DNA from: Bacteroidota bacterium
GTDB taxonomy: Bacteria > Bacteroidota > Bacteroidia > Palsa-948
Reading direction: 5' to 3'
DNA length: 64,000 nucleotides
Assembly: GCA_016213405.1 (NCBI GenBank)
Contig: JACRAM010000068.1
Coordinates: 41,597-105,596 of the forward strand
The notes beneath the pieces were generated by a model, which was not told where the DNA came from, did not search any database, and saw nothing but the letters and a program-made list of their open reading frames with translations. Every line of letters begins with the position of its first letter. Positions within the stretch are counted from its first letter, which is position 1. Below are positions 24,582 through 32,798 of the stretch, one piece after another. Made by a program: the position numbers and the translations under genes.

Positions 24582-25388
24582 ATGATTACTAAAATCACTG
24601 AATCAGATTCCCGTTATGACCATCTTGAAAAGATGAGTGTGAAAAATCTTCTGCTGAATATTAATAAAGAAGATAAAAAAGTTGCGTATGCTGTTGCAAA
24701 AGAAATTCCGAAGATTGAAAAGTTAGTGAACGTGATTGTCAGTAAAATGCTAAAAGGCGGGAGATTATTTTACATAGGAGCCGGCACAAGCGGACGTCTA
24801 GGAATTGTGGATGCTTCTGAATGTCCGCCAACGTATGGAGTTCCGCAGGGAATGGTAATTGGATTGATTGCAGGAGGAGATAAAGCCATACGCAAAGCTG
24901 TTGAGTTTGCCGAAGATTCTTCCGAACAAGGATGGAAAGACCTGAAAGCAAATAAGATTTCTAAAAAAGATGTGGTGATAGGAATTGCAGCATCGGGCAC
25001 AACTCCGTATGTGGTTGGCGCGCTGGAAAAATGCAACAAGAACGGAATTACTACAGGATGTATTACTTGTAATCCTGGAAGTCCTGTAGCGAAAACCGCA
25101 AAGCATCCGATAGTTGTTGTGGTTGGACCAGAATTTGTAACCGGAAGCACACGCATGAAATCAGGCACAGCACAGAAACTTGTCCTCAATATGATTTCTT
25201 CTACTGTTATGATAAAACTCGGGCGCGTGCGCGGAAATAAAATGGTGGATATGCAACTCTCCAACAACAAACTGGTTGACCGAGGAACAAAAATGATTAT
25301 GCGCGAACTTAAACTCCCCTACTCTGCCGCAAAAGAATTGCTTTTGAAATATGGAAGTGTGAGGGAAGCAATAAACGTAAGCAGATAA
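24582..25388 (+). CDS. murQ: N-acetylmuramic acid 6-phosphate etherase
   Basis: The 268-residue SIS-domain protein matches MurQ. It has TESDSRYDHLEKMS at the start, FYIGAGTSGRLGIVDASECP (about 60-79), IGLIAGGDKAIRKAVE and ITTGCITCNPGSP. The enzyme cleaves the lactyl ether of MurNAc-6-phosphate to GlcNAc-6-phosphate in peptidoglycan recycling. The ATG at 24582 is chosen; an upstream TTG in frame lies in the terminator T-run. It follows the terminator, so it is a separate unit. The gene ends next to the converging DUF4846 gene with no spare bases. Confidence 0.93.
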   Translation: MITKITESDSRYDHLEKMSVKNLLLNINKEDKKVAYAVAKEIPKIEKLVNVIVSKMLKGGRLFYIGAGTSGRLGIVDASECPPTYGVPQGMVIGLIAGGDKAIRKAVEFAEDSSEQGWKDLKANKISKKDVVIGIAASGTTPYVVGALEKCNKNGITTGCITCNPGSPVAKTAKHPIVVVVGPEFVTGSTRMKSGTAQKLVLNMISSTVMIKLGRVRGNKMVDMQLSNNKLVDRGTKMIMRELKLPYSAAKELLLKYGSVREAINVSR

Positions 25389-26300
25389 TTATTCCTGAAA
25401 TCTTTTCAAATCATTTTTAGTAAATGTCCATTCAGGCGTGTTAAGCGTTTCTCCAAAGTCAGCAGAATACCAAGGGCTTAATTTTTCATCATTCGGATTT
25501 TTCAGGATTTGTGTTTCCTGCGCGGGCATGTAGCTTTGAGCAAGCATGAATATTTTCTGATTTGTTTTTGGATTCATTGCCACATCTACCACAATTATTG
25601 CATGACCGGGGCTTCCGCCATGAATAAAGACGTCTCCAATCTGTAAATCTTCAACCAGAACTGAATTTAATTCCTGCGATAAAGACAATGAGCCTGCATA
25701 GGAAAAAACCATTTCCATATAACTCCAGAAATCTTTATACGTATTTGAGGGCTGTGCAGATTGTTTCCATGAAACTTTGTTTCCGTTTATAGCAATTCTT
25801 TTTCCTTTCATCCATTCTGAATAATCACAGCGGAAACCATTGGTGAAGTTGAAATGGATTTTATCGTATTGCTTTTGAGCGTATAAATATTCCGTTCTTA
25901 ATCTCATCACCGCGTCAGCGCATTGGTGCAAATCTTTGTTTCCTATAGGCAAATCAACCACCGCATCGTAAACGCCTTCTGCATTCTTTTCTTCGCCATT
26001 AAATAGTTTCACTTTGCTTCCATCGGGCTTGAGCGGAAGTTTTCTCAGATACTTACCGAATGAATTTGAATCTTTCTTTGTTCTTTGAAATCCTTCAGGC
26101 AGTAGGAATCTCGCTTCGAGAGTTTTACCAGAAGGATTTATTAAAGATTTATTCGTTTGAATTTCCGAAGAGGAAATTTCCTGAACAGAATTCCGAACGG
26201 AAACATTTCCACAAGAGAGAAAGAGAAAAATAAAAATGAGAAGCCCGTATATCATGAGCTTCACCCCGTTGGACAAGAACCAAAGTCCTACGGGGTTCAT
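25389..26300 (-). CDS. DUF4846-type lipoprotein
   Basis: The 303-residue protein has a hydrophobic N-terminal helix (about 16-29) ending F-L-S-C-G-N, a plausible lipobox with Cys at 30. The mature domain contains FLLPEGFQRTKKDSNSFGKY, LPLKPDGSKVKLFNG, a ...QCADAVMRLRTEYLY segment, and IGDVFIHGGSPGHAIIVVDV, as in DUF4846 proteins. Function unknown. The ATG at 26298-26300 overlaps the TAA of the upstream aminotransferase (TAATG), which suggests translational coupling. An alternative start at 26255 (M16) would skip the N-terminal 15 residues, which are encoded by a palindromic repeat (26263-26296). Confidence 0.8.
   Translation of the reverse strand: MNPVGLWFLSNGVKLMIYGLLIFIFLFLSCGNVSVRNSVQEISSSEIQTNKSLINPSGKTLEARFLLPEGFQRTKKDSNSFGKYLRKLPLKPDGSKVKLFNGEEKNAEGVYDAVVDLPIGNKDLHQCADAVMRLRTEYLYAQKQYDKIHFNFTNGFRCDYSEWMKGKRIAINGNKVSWKQSAQPSNTYKDFWSYMEMVFSYAGSLSLSQELNSVLVEDLQIGDVFIHGGSPGHAIIVVDVAMNPKTNQKIFMLAQSYMPAQETQILKNPNDEKLSPWYSADFGETLNTPEWTFTKNDLKRFQE
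26263..26296. repeat. Palindrome encoding the N-terminus of the DUF4846 protein
   Basis: ACCCCGTTGGAC (26263-26274) and GTCCTACGGGGT (26285-26296) are complementary except at one position. A relative lies at 60056-60090. In the gene it encodes the residues before the hydrophobic core of the signal peptide. Confidence 0.7.
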
Positions 26301-27568
26301 TAAAGTGCTTTTTCTCCTGCCTCGGCAGGCAAGTTTACCGATTCGGCAATTTTTCTTCCAGGATAAACTTTGAGTGCTTCATCCAGACAAATCATGGCGT
26401 TCTTCAAATCTTCAATCTTGAGAACGTAGGCAATCCGCACTTCATCTTTTCCGGCTTCGGGAGTAAAATAAAATCCGGTTGCGGGGGCAAGCATGACTGT
26501 CTGACCTGCCCCGTTTTTATCATCGGGGTTTTTGTATTCAAATTTTTCCAACAACCATTGACAAAAAGCATCCGAATCATTCACAGGCAAACGCGCAATG
26601 CAGTAAAAAGCTCCTTCCGGTTTCGGGCAGAAAACACCATCCATTTTATTCAGCGTGTCAACAACAAAATCTCTGCGCGCCACATATTCTTTTTTCACAT
26701 TGTCGAAATAAGATTGAGGCGTATCAATAGCAGCTTCCGCAGCAACTTGCCCGAATGTTGGCGGGCTTAATCTTGCCTGCGCAAACTTCAACGCTCCTGC
26801 CATCACCTCTTTGTTCTTCGAAATGAGCGCTCCAATTCTCGCCCCGCAAGCAGAATACCTTTTCGAAACCGAATCAAGAAGAATCACATTGCTGCTGATT
26901 CCTTTTAACTCCATCACAGAAAAATGTTTTTCAGTTCCATAGCAAAACTCACGGTACACTTCATCGGCAAACAGAAACAAATCGTGCTTCTTCACCAATT
27001 CACCGAGGGCTTCCAGTTCTGCCCGAGAATACAAATATCCGGTGGGGTTGTTCGGATTGCAAATCATAATTGCTTTTGTCTTTCTCGTAATCACTTTTTC
27101 AAACTTAGTGATAGACGGAAGGGCAAATCCGCTTTCAATATAAGAACGAACGGGTTTCACCACCACTCCCGCTTGCGTAGAAAATCCATTATAGTTCGCG
27201 TAAAAAGGTTCGGGAATAATTATTTCATCGCCTTCGTTCAGGCAAGTCATCATCGCAATTTCAATCGCCTCAGAACCTCCGGTTGTGACAATTATATCTG
27301 TATAATCAATATTGATATTGTGCTTTTTGTAATACTCAGCAAGTTTTCTGCGGTAGCTTTCTATTCCGGCACTATGAGAATACTCCACCACTTTAGGAGA
27401 AAAATTATGAATCGCGTTCAACATGGTTTCAGGGGTTTCAATATCCGGCTGACCGATGTTGAGGTGATACACTTTTCTTCCGGCTTTTTTTGCCTGCTCT
27501 GCATACGGAACTAATTTCCGAATGGGCGAAGGAGGCATATGATGGGCTTTGTGAGAAACTTTAGGCAT
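26300..27568 (-). CDS. PLP-dependent aminotransferase, class I/II
   Basis: The 422-residue enzyme has HLNIGQPDIETPETM (about 36-50), IVTTGGSEAIEIAMM, CNPNNPTGYLYSRAEL and FADEVYREFCYG. The PLP-binding Lys lies in DSVSKRYSACGARIG (about 235-249). The Arg contact to substrate carboxylate is near the C-terminus (KDEVRIAYVL). These fit fold-type I aspartate-aminotransferase-like enzymes. Substrate unknown. It overlaps the start of the DUF4846 gene. A run of 7-bp words (27570-27612) lies at its start. Confidence 0.88.
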   Translation of the reverse strand: MPKVSHKAHHMPPSPIRKLVPYAEQAKKAGRKVYHLNIGQPDIETPETMLNAIHNFSPKVVEYSHSAGIESYRRKLAEYYKKHNINIDYTDIIVTTGGSEAIEIAMMTCLNEGDEIIIPEPFYANYNGFSTQAGVVVKPVRSYIESGFALPSITKFEKVITRKTKAIMICNPNNPTGYLYSRAELEALGELVKKHDLFLFADEVYREFCYGTEKHFSVMELKGISSNVILLDSVSKRYSACGARIGALISKNKEVMAGALKFAQARLSPPTFGQVAAEAAIDTPQSYFDNVKKEYVARRDFVVDTLNKMDGVFCPKPEGAFYCIARLPVNDSDAFCQWLLEKFEYKNPDDKNGAGQTVMLAPATGFYFTPEAGKDEVRIAYVLKIEDLKNAMICLDEALKVYPGRKIAESVNLPAEAGEKAL

Positions 27569-27569
27569 A

Positions 27570-27612
27570 TTGTAAATTACGATTTACAAATGACGAATGA
27601 CAAATTAATACA
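27570..27612. repeat. Heptamer run upstream of the aminotransferase
   Basis: Read on the minus strand the words are ATTTGTC, ATTCGTC, ATTTGTA, AATCGTA and ATTTACA. They fill the 56-bp gap between the aminotransferase and the DUF1573 gene. Confidence 0.6.
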
Positions 27613-27624
27613 GGAGCAAATTTA

Positions 27625-28053
27625 TCACTTTTTCTTTTCTTTATCAGATTTATTTTCAAGAATCACTCCTTTGAAACGAAGTTTTGTTGGCGAATTAGAT
27701 GCGTTGGAAATTACCTGTACGGTTCTGTCCTGCCTGTCGAATTTTTCTTTTGTATTGAAAGTAATCAGTATGACTCCTGAATCTCCCGGTTTGATGGGGT
27801 AATGCGGAAAATCAGCTACTGTGCATCCGCAGGTGACTTCAACATTGGAAAAATGAAGCGTATCTGTTCCGGAATTCTCAAAAAAGTATTCAATCTTGAC
27901 AACCGTTCCCTGTTTTACAAATCCAAAATTATATTTCGGGTCTTTCACATTCAGGAAAGCACCCTGCCTTTTTTCCTGAGCGGAAAGAAAAGAGAAAAAA
28001 AATATCCCGCACATTAAGAGCATGCACGGGATAGTTAGAAATAATTTCTTCAC
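27625..28053 (-). CDS. DUF1573 protein 1
   Basis: The 142-residue exported protein starts with GTG at 28051-28053 (preceded by AAAGG), giving the signal peptide VKKLFLTIPCMLLMCGIFFF... ending F-L-S-A-Q. The domain contains PKYNFGFVKQGTVVKIEYFF, FENSGTDTLHFSNVEVTCGC and KPGDSGVILITFNTKEK, the DUF1573 (ASH-like immunoglobulin) pattern with the conserved C-G-C. An upstream ATG would add 20 residues of no merit. It is the last of four tandem DUF1573 genes. Function unknown. Confidence 0.8.
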   Translation of the reverse strand: MKKLFLTIPCMLLMCGIFFFSFLSAQEKRQGAFLNVKDPKYNFGFVKQGTVVKIEYFFENSGTDTLHFSNVEVTCGCTVADFPHYPIKPGDSGVILITFNTKEKFDRQDRTVQVISNASNSPTKLRFKGVILENKSDKEKKK

Positions 28054-28069
28054 AAATACCTTTAGCTTA

Positions 28070-28555
28070 CTATTTTGGAGTTGGAGTAGGAGCAACAGTG
28101 GTGGTGGTTCCAACAGGAGTCGGAGCCGGCTTTACTATTCCATGAATCTTCAAGGTTTTAGAAGGCGTTTTTCCATTGGAAGAAACAGTAACTGTTTTCT
28201 CGAAATTTCCTACACGCTTTGTATCGTAATGAACTTTAATAACTCCGGTTTTTCCAGGCAAGATAGGATCTTTAGGAGCAGTGGGAACTGTGCATCCGCA
28301 TGAACCGGTAGCGCTGTAAATAATCAACGGCTCTTTACCTGTGTTCTTGAATACGAATTCACGGGTGCCATCAGCATCATATTCAATAGTGCCGTAGTCA
28401 AGCACTTCTTTTTCATAAACCGCTTCGGGTGCGTTAGGATTATCCTGAACAGGTGCGACAGTTGTGGTTACCACAGGTTGTGGTGCAGGTGTTTGCGCGT
28501 TGGAAACAAATGCAGTAAAACCTATTACCGCAAATGCAAGGATTGTCTTTTTCAT
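28070..28555 (-). CDS. DUF1573 protein 2
   Basis: The 161-residue protein has a signal peptide ending S-N-A-Q (about residue 21), then a Pro/Ala/Val-rich linker, the motif EKEVLDYGTIEYDADGTREF, the FKNTGKEPLIIYSATGSCGC core and the ending PILPGKTGVIKVHYDTKRVG. It ends in a Pro/Thr-rich tail. It is the third of four DUF1573 paralogues in transcription order. Probably periplasmic or surface exposed; the function is unknown. Confidence 0.85.
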   Translation of the reverse strand: MKKTILAFAVIGFTAFVSNAQTPAPQPVVTTTVAPVQDNPNAPEAVYEKEVLDYGTIEYDADGTREFVFKNTGKEPLIIYSATGSCGCTVPTAPKDPILPGKTGVIKVHYDTKRVGNFEKTVTVSSNGKTPSKTLKIHGIVKPAPTPVGTTTTVAPTPTPK

Positions 28556-28593
28556 AGTGAGATTTTGTTTGCTTGTTTGTAATTTGTAATTTA

Positions 28594-29106
28594 TTACTGC
28601 CCCATTCCTCCGTTGCTCTTTCCGGGGAAAGCTTCTTCCTGTGCAGGTCCTTCAATTTTTCCTTTGATAGAAAGAGTAACAGGAGAATTTTTTGCATTAG
28701 AAGTTACCGTAACTGTTTTAGTGAAAACACCAACACGATTGCTGTCATATTTTACTTTAACCATTGAACTTGCACCGGGTGCAATGGGTTCTTTTGGGCA
28801 AGTAGGCGTTGTACATCCGCACGATGCCTGACAGTTTGCAAGAATCAAGGGCTCTTTGCCAGTGTTCTTGAATTTAAACTCATACGAACACTCATCCCCT
28901 TTCTGAAGAGTAGCAAAGTCATGAGATGTTTCCTCAAAAGTGATTTCAGGCGCATTGGGATTTGCAGGTTTCACAACCGGAGGAGTTTCTGCAGGAGCTT
29001 TTGACACTTCCTGTTTAGGAGCAAGATTAGTTTTTGGCGCTTCCTGCCCAAAAGAAATCATGCTTATACAGAAGAGAAAACCGACTGAAAGAATTACTTT
29101 TTTCAT
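28594..29106 (-). CDS. DUF1573 protein 3
   Basis: The 170-residue protein has the signal peptide MKKVILSVGFLFCISMISFG (cleavage after S-F-G-Q), a Pro/Lys/Ala linker, ITFEETSHDFATLQKGDECS, FKNTGKEPLILANCQASCGC, T-T-P-T-C-P-K and VKVKYDSNRVGVFTKTVTV. A second Cys pair (C-P-K-E-P) follows the CGC, shared with paralogue 4. It ends in a short tail (AFPGKSNGGMGQ). A TAACTTTG (29135-29128, minus strand) lies just upstream and may be its promoter. Confidence 0.85.
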   Translation of the reverse strand: MKKVILSVGFLFCISMISFGQEAPKTNLAPKQEVSKAPAETPPVVKPANPNAPEITFEETSHDFATLQKGDECSYEFKFKNTGKEPLILANCQASCGCTTPTCPKEPIAPGASSMVKVKYDSNRVGVFTKTVTVTSNAKNSPVTLSIKGKIEGPAQEEAFPGKSNGGMGQ

Positions 29107-29127
29107 AGTGCTGTTTTTTTAGGTTGG

Positions 29128-29135
29128 CAAAGTTA
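29128..29135 (-). promoter_or_regulatory. Candidate -7 element of DUF1573 gene 3
   Basis: TAACTTTG on the minus strand (TAnnTTTG) about 21 bp before the start. A -33 TTG is not evident at the ideal distance. Confidence 0.4.
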
Positions 29136-29152
29136 AAATATATTTTTAATTG

Positions 29153-29665
29153 TCATTGATGTTTGTTTTCAGTTTCCTTCATCTTCTCTTCATTCTTCAC
29201 GGGAGATTTTTCATCTGTTCCTTCGGCTTCTCCCACTACCACTCCTTTTATCACAAGATTTACATACGCATTTTTCGCATTGGAAGTAACTATGACTTCC
29301 TTTGCAAAGCTGCCTACGCGCATGCTGTCATAATGAACTTCTATGAAACCTGTTTTACCCGGCTTAAGCGGCTCTTTCGAACATTTGGGCGTGGTGCAAT
29401 GGCATCCTGCCTTGCAATCAAAGATGATGAGCGCTTCTTTGCCCGTGTTTTTATAGTTGAACTTATAAACTACAGGCGCACCCTTTTTCACATTGCCGAA
29501 ATCATGAGTGGTTTCAGTGAAGGTAATTTCAGGAGCAGTGGGGGAAACCGTGGCAGTAGGCTGTGTTTGTTGCGGTGCAGGTTTTGGGTTTAGTTGAATG
29601 ACGGCTTTTTCCTGTGCCAGCGCCATGCCAGCCAAAAACATAAATAGGTAAGTAATTTTTTTCAT
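29153..29665 (-). CDS. DUF1573 protein 4
   Basis: The 170-residue protein has the signal peptide MKKITYLFMFLAGMALAQ, a Pro/Thr-rich linker, ITFTETTHDFGNVKKGAPVV, FNYKNTGKEALIIFDCKAGCHC with T-T-P-K-C-S-K and IEVHYDSMRVGSFAKEVIVT, then a Lys/Glu tail (NEEKMKETENKHQ). The CGC is here C-H-C. It is the first gene in transcription order. The four paralogues are similar in sequence but have different linkers and tails, pointing to local duplication. Confidence 0.85.
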   Translation of the reverse strand: MKKITYLFMFLAGMALAQEKAVIQLNPKPAPQQTQPTATVSPTAPEITFTETTHDFGNVKKGAPVVYKFNYKNTGKEALIIFDCKAGCHCTTPKCSKEPLKPGKTGFIEVHYDSMRVGSFAKEVIVTSNAKNAYVNLVIKGVVVGEAEGTDEKSPVKNEEKMKETENKHQ

Positions 29666-29819
29666 TGAAGTGGTTTGTTGCGGTAATAATCCAAAATTGT
29701 GCCATCAAATCGAATTATCTCAAAAAACAGGTAACTATTTTTTCAACAAAAAGTTTTAGTATGTTTAAACCTTGATTTCAATTACTTATCTAATAGGAAT
29801 CTTTCAATAAATCCTTCTT

Positions 29820-31334
29820 ATGAAAAAACTTCTTACTCTTTTCCTGACATCTGCCCTCTGCCCTCTTACCTCTTACATTGCCTTCTCCCAGTCCTCAGGC
29901 GATTCCATTTTCAATACATCGCAGATCCATACCGTTAAGTTTTATTTCTCACAGGCAAAATGGTACGATTCGCTCTATGCCTACAAGCCACTGGATAAAA
30001 AAATGATGGGAAATGTAATGATTGACGGAGTGATGTATGATTCAGTGGGCGTTCAGTTCAAAGGCAACTCTTCTTTCAACAACCCCAGCAAAAAGAAATC
30101 ATGGAAGATTGACTTTAATGAATATGACACCTTGCAGGAATGTAACGGAGAAAAAACCCTTAACCTGAACAACGGTTTTAAAGACCCTACCTTCATGCGG
30201 GAGAAAGTGGCGCTTGATTTTTGCGTGCGCAACGGCATTCCTGCCCCGCGCTGCACCTATGCCAATGTGCTGGTGAACGATACGCTCTGGGGATTTTATA
30301 CTCTGGTGGAACAAGCCGACAAAACTTTTCTCAAGCACTGGTTTGCCGATAATGACGGAAATCTTTTCAAAGGCGACCCCAACGGAACTTTGCAATGGGT
30401 TAACTCTTTGCCTTCTTCTTACTATACAAAATACGAACTGAAAACAAATAAAACGCTGAATGACTGGACAGACCTTGTGCATCTCATAGATAAACTCAAC
30501 AACACACTGCCTCTGAGTTTTTATGATTCGATGGAAGTGGTGATGAACACGCCTCTTGCCATAAAGGCATGGGCAATGAATATTCTTTTTGCTAATCTGG
30601 ATTCTTATCAGGGTTCGGGGCATAACTATTATGTGTTTCATGATTCTACCTTTAACAAATTCAACTGGATTACCTGGGATGTGAACGAAGCATTCGGCAA
30701 CTTCAATCAGGGCATGAGCATCACTCAACTGGAAAACTTAAGCATCTTTTATATTCCTAGCCCTTCGGGAAACCGCCCGCTCGAAACTAAAATGCTTGCC
30801 GACAACACTTACAAAGGACTATATACATGGGAAGTATGCAATTTTGTGGCGCATGATTTTGATACTACATTTCTTAATCCGAAAATCGACAGTTTGTACA
30901 CTGTAATTAAACCCTACGTTTATGCCGACCCGCAAAAGTTTTATTCCAACTCACAATTTGAAACCAACATATCAACTGATATTACCGGAACATTTAACAT
31001 TCCCGGTCTGAAGAAGTTTATAAAAAACAGAAGAACCAGCGTGATTACCGAACTTGCAAGCAACGGTTGTTTTATGGGGATAAATGAGTCTGCTGATTCC
31101 GGTTTACAGTTTACGGTAAATCCAAATCCCAATAACGGAGAGTTTACGGTTTACGGTCTGCAGTTTCCGGTTCAACTACAGATTTATAATTCGCTGGGGC
31201 AGATTGTTCATGAGCAAACAGTAAACAGCAAACAAGAATCAATATACCTGAACAAAGCGCAAAGCGGGATTTATTTTATGCGGATCAAATCCGATGACTT
31301 CATTCAAACAATAAAATTAGAAGTGATAAAATAA
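29820..31334 (+). CDS. CotH kinase family protein with T9SS type A domain (1)
   Basis: The 504-residue protein has a signal peptide ending A-F-S-Q (about 24) whose core is encoded by heptamers (29847-29881). A CotH-type domain spans about 35-390: FKGNSSFNNPSKKKSWKIDF, ...TFMREKVALDFCVRNGIPAP, VNDTLWGFYTLVEQADKTFL, WITWDVNEAFGNFNQG. A T9SS C-terminal domain (about 425-504) begins VNPNPNNGEF and ends KLEVIK. CotH proteins are atypical kinases that phosphorylate secreted proteins. It is the first of five same-strand genes for T9SS cargo, and a paralogue (35179-36699) closes the group. Confidence 0.88.
   Translation: MKKLLTLFLTSALCPLTSYIAFSQSSGDSIFNTSQIHTVKFYFSQAKWYDSLYAYKPLDKKMMGNVMIDGVMYDSVGVQFKGNSSFNNPSKKKSWKIDFNEYDTLQECNGEKTLNLNNGFKDPTFMREKVALDFCVRNGIPAPRCTYANVLVNDTLWGFYTLVEQADKTFLKHWFADNDGNLFKGDPNGTLQWVNSLPSSYYTKYELKTNKTLNDWTDLVHLIDKLNNTLPLSFYDSMEVVMNTPLAIKAWAMNILFANLDSYQGSGHNYYVFHDSTFNKFNWITWDVNEAFGNFNQGMSITQLENLSIFYIPSPSGNRPLETKMLADNTYKGLYTWEVCNFVAHDFDTTFLNPKIDSLYTVIKPYVYADPQKFYSNSQFETNISTDITGTFNIPGLKKFIKNRRTSVITELASNGCFMGINESADSGLQFTVNPNPNNGEFTVYGLQFPVQLQIYNSLGQIVHEQTVNSKQESIYLNKAQSGIYFMRIKSDDFIQTIKLEVIK
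29847..29881. repeat. Heptamer run coding a signal peptide core
   Basis: ACATCTG, CCCTCTG, CCCTCTT, ACCTCTT and ACATTGC are consecutive. They encode the LTSALCPLTSYIA part of the signal peptide. Confidence 0.7.
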
Positions 31335-31379
31335 ATTAAACCATTGGAGCAAATATGAGTCAAAAGAAAAACTATACTC

Positions 31380-32798
31380 ATGAAAATATTTACACTTTTT
31401 ATCGGACTGATTTTTATTTCTCATCTGACCTTCGCGCAAGCAGACGTTTGGTCACCTGTTGTTACGGATGGATTCAGCAATCCAAATAATTACGGCATTG
31501 TAGAGTTTGATGTTTTTAAAGGACAGTTGTATGCTGCTACTGCCCAGAAAGCCGTTGGAACAGCACAACTCTGGCGTTCAACTACAGGAAACACCGGCAG
31601 TTGGACACAAGTAACAAACTTTATTCCGGCTTTGCCTTCAGCTGTAAAAAATATTCCTTCCTTCGGCAAAACAAATCTGGGAGGTGGAATCATGTGGTTA
31701 GGAACAGGGAGTCCGAACACCGGCACAAGAATATACCGGTCAACTGATGGCTCAAACTGGACAGCCATAAGTAAAAAAGGATTTGGAAACCCGGGACTAA
31801 TTACTCCTTCTCCTAATATGGTGGTGTTTCAAGGCACTTCTGATACCATCCCGTACCTTTATGCGGGCGGTGGCTCTCATGGCGGAAGCACCAATGCTGA
31901 GGTTTTCAGAATTCCCTATAACAGTACCGATTCTGCTGACTGGGTGAAGCTGATAGATTTTGATACAGTGGCTACCACCGCTTCAGATATTGTGGATCTT
32001 ATCAGTTATTGGTGCGTATGGAACAACAAAATTTATTTTAGCGGCAATGGCAGTGGTCAGATTTGGGAATCATCGGATGGAATAAATTTTACACAAAACT
32101 TATTAGGAGGAACCGGATATGGATTTGGTGTCCCTTCCAACATTGTGATTGCCTGCCTGCAGGTTTTTAATGATACCCTTTTTGCTGCTACTACGAATAA
32201 AATATTAGGCGGACAAATGTACAGAACGGGTGATGGAATAAACTGGCAGTCAGTTACAACAGATGCTTTTGGAAAAGGTAATTCTGCTGAAGAGCTTCAC
32301 AATATTGACACTGCTTTTGGCTATATATGGGTTACCGCTTATACAGATACGGCAACTTCCAACGGTTGTCCGATTTGGCGTTCAAGCGATGGCTGGTTCT
32401 TTGTGCAATCAAATACAGATGGTTTTGGTAACCCTGATATTGATGGGGAAAATCCTGTGACAATCAGTTTTGGAAATAATATGTATTTCGGTGGTCCCAA
32501 TTATACGGCAGGCGGACAAATCTGGAGAACAACTGTTGCAACTGAAGTTCAAAATCTTTCCAATAATATTTTAATTAATGTTTTTCCTAATCCGAACAAT
32601 GGAGAGTTTACGGTTTACGGTCTGCAGTTTCCTGTTCAACTACAGATTTATAATTCTTTAGGTCAGATTGTTCATGAGCAAACTCTAAACAGTAATCTGA
32701 AAACTGTAAACCTGAGCGAAGCTAAAAGCGGAATTTATTTTCTGCAAATAAAATCCGACAACTTCATTCAAACTGAAAAATTAGAAGTGATAAAATGA
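31380..32798 (+). CDS. Secreted propeller-like protein with T9SS type A domain
   Basis: The 472-residue protein has the signal peptide MKIFTLFIGLIFISHLTFAQ. A repeat-rich domain (about 25-390) contains W-R-S-T-G-W-T and R-x-Y-R-S-T-D-G-S-N-W motifs, and GxxMYRTGDGINWQSV, resembling sialidase/BNR or photosystem-stability-type propellers. A T9SS domain (about 395-472) is almost identical at DNA level to that of the previous gene (31120-31330 versus 32580-32790). No enzymatic function can be named. The stop overlaps the next start (ATGA). Confidence 0.8.
   Translation: MKIFTLFIGLIFISHLTFAQADVWSPVVTDGFSNPNNYGIVEFDVFKGQLYAATAQKAVGTAQLWRSTTGNTGSWTQVTNFIPALPSAVKNIPSFGKTNLGGGIMWLGTGSPNTGTRIYRSTDGSNWTAISKKGFGNPGLITPSPNMVVFQGTSDTIPYLYAGGGSHGGSTNAEVFRIPYNSTDSADWVKLIDFDTVATTASDIVDLISYWCVWNNKIYFSGNGSGQIWESSDGINFTQNLLGGTGYGFGVPSNIVIACLQVFNDTLFAATTNKILGGQMYRTGDGINWQSVTTDAFGKGNSAEELHNIDTAFGYIWVTAYTDTATSNGCPIWRSSDGWFFVQSNTDGFGNPDIDGENPVTISFGNNMYFGGPNYTAGGQIWRTTVATEVQNLSNNILINVFPNPNNGEFTVYGLQFPVQLQIYNSLGQIVHEQTLNSNLKTVNLSEAKSGIYFLQIKSDNFIQTEKLEVIK

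Noticed and set aside
28022..29593. Plus-strand open frames opposite the DUF1573 genes
   Set aside because: They are shadows of real minus-strand genes with signal peptides and conserved domains.
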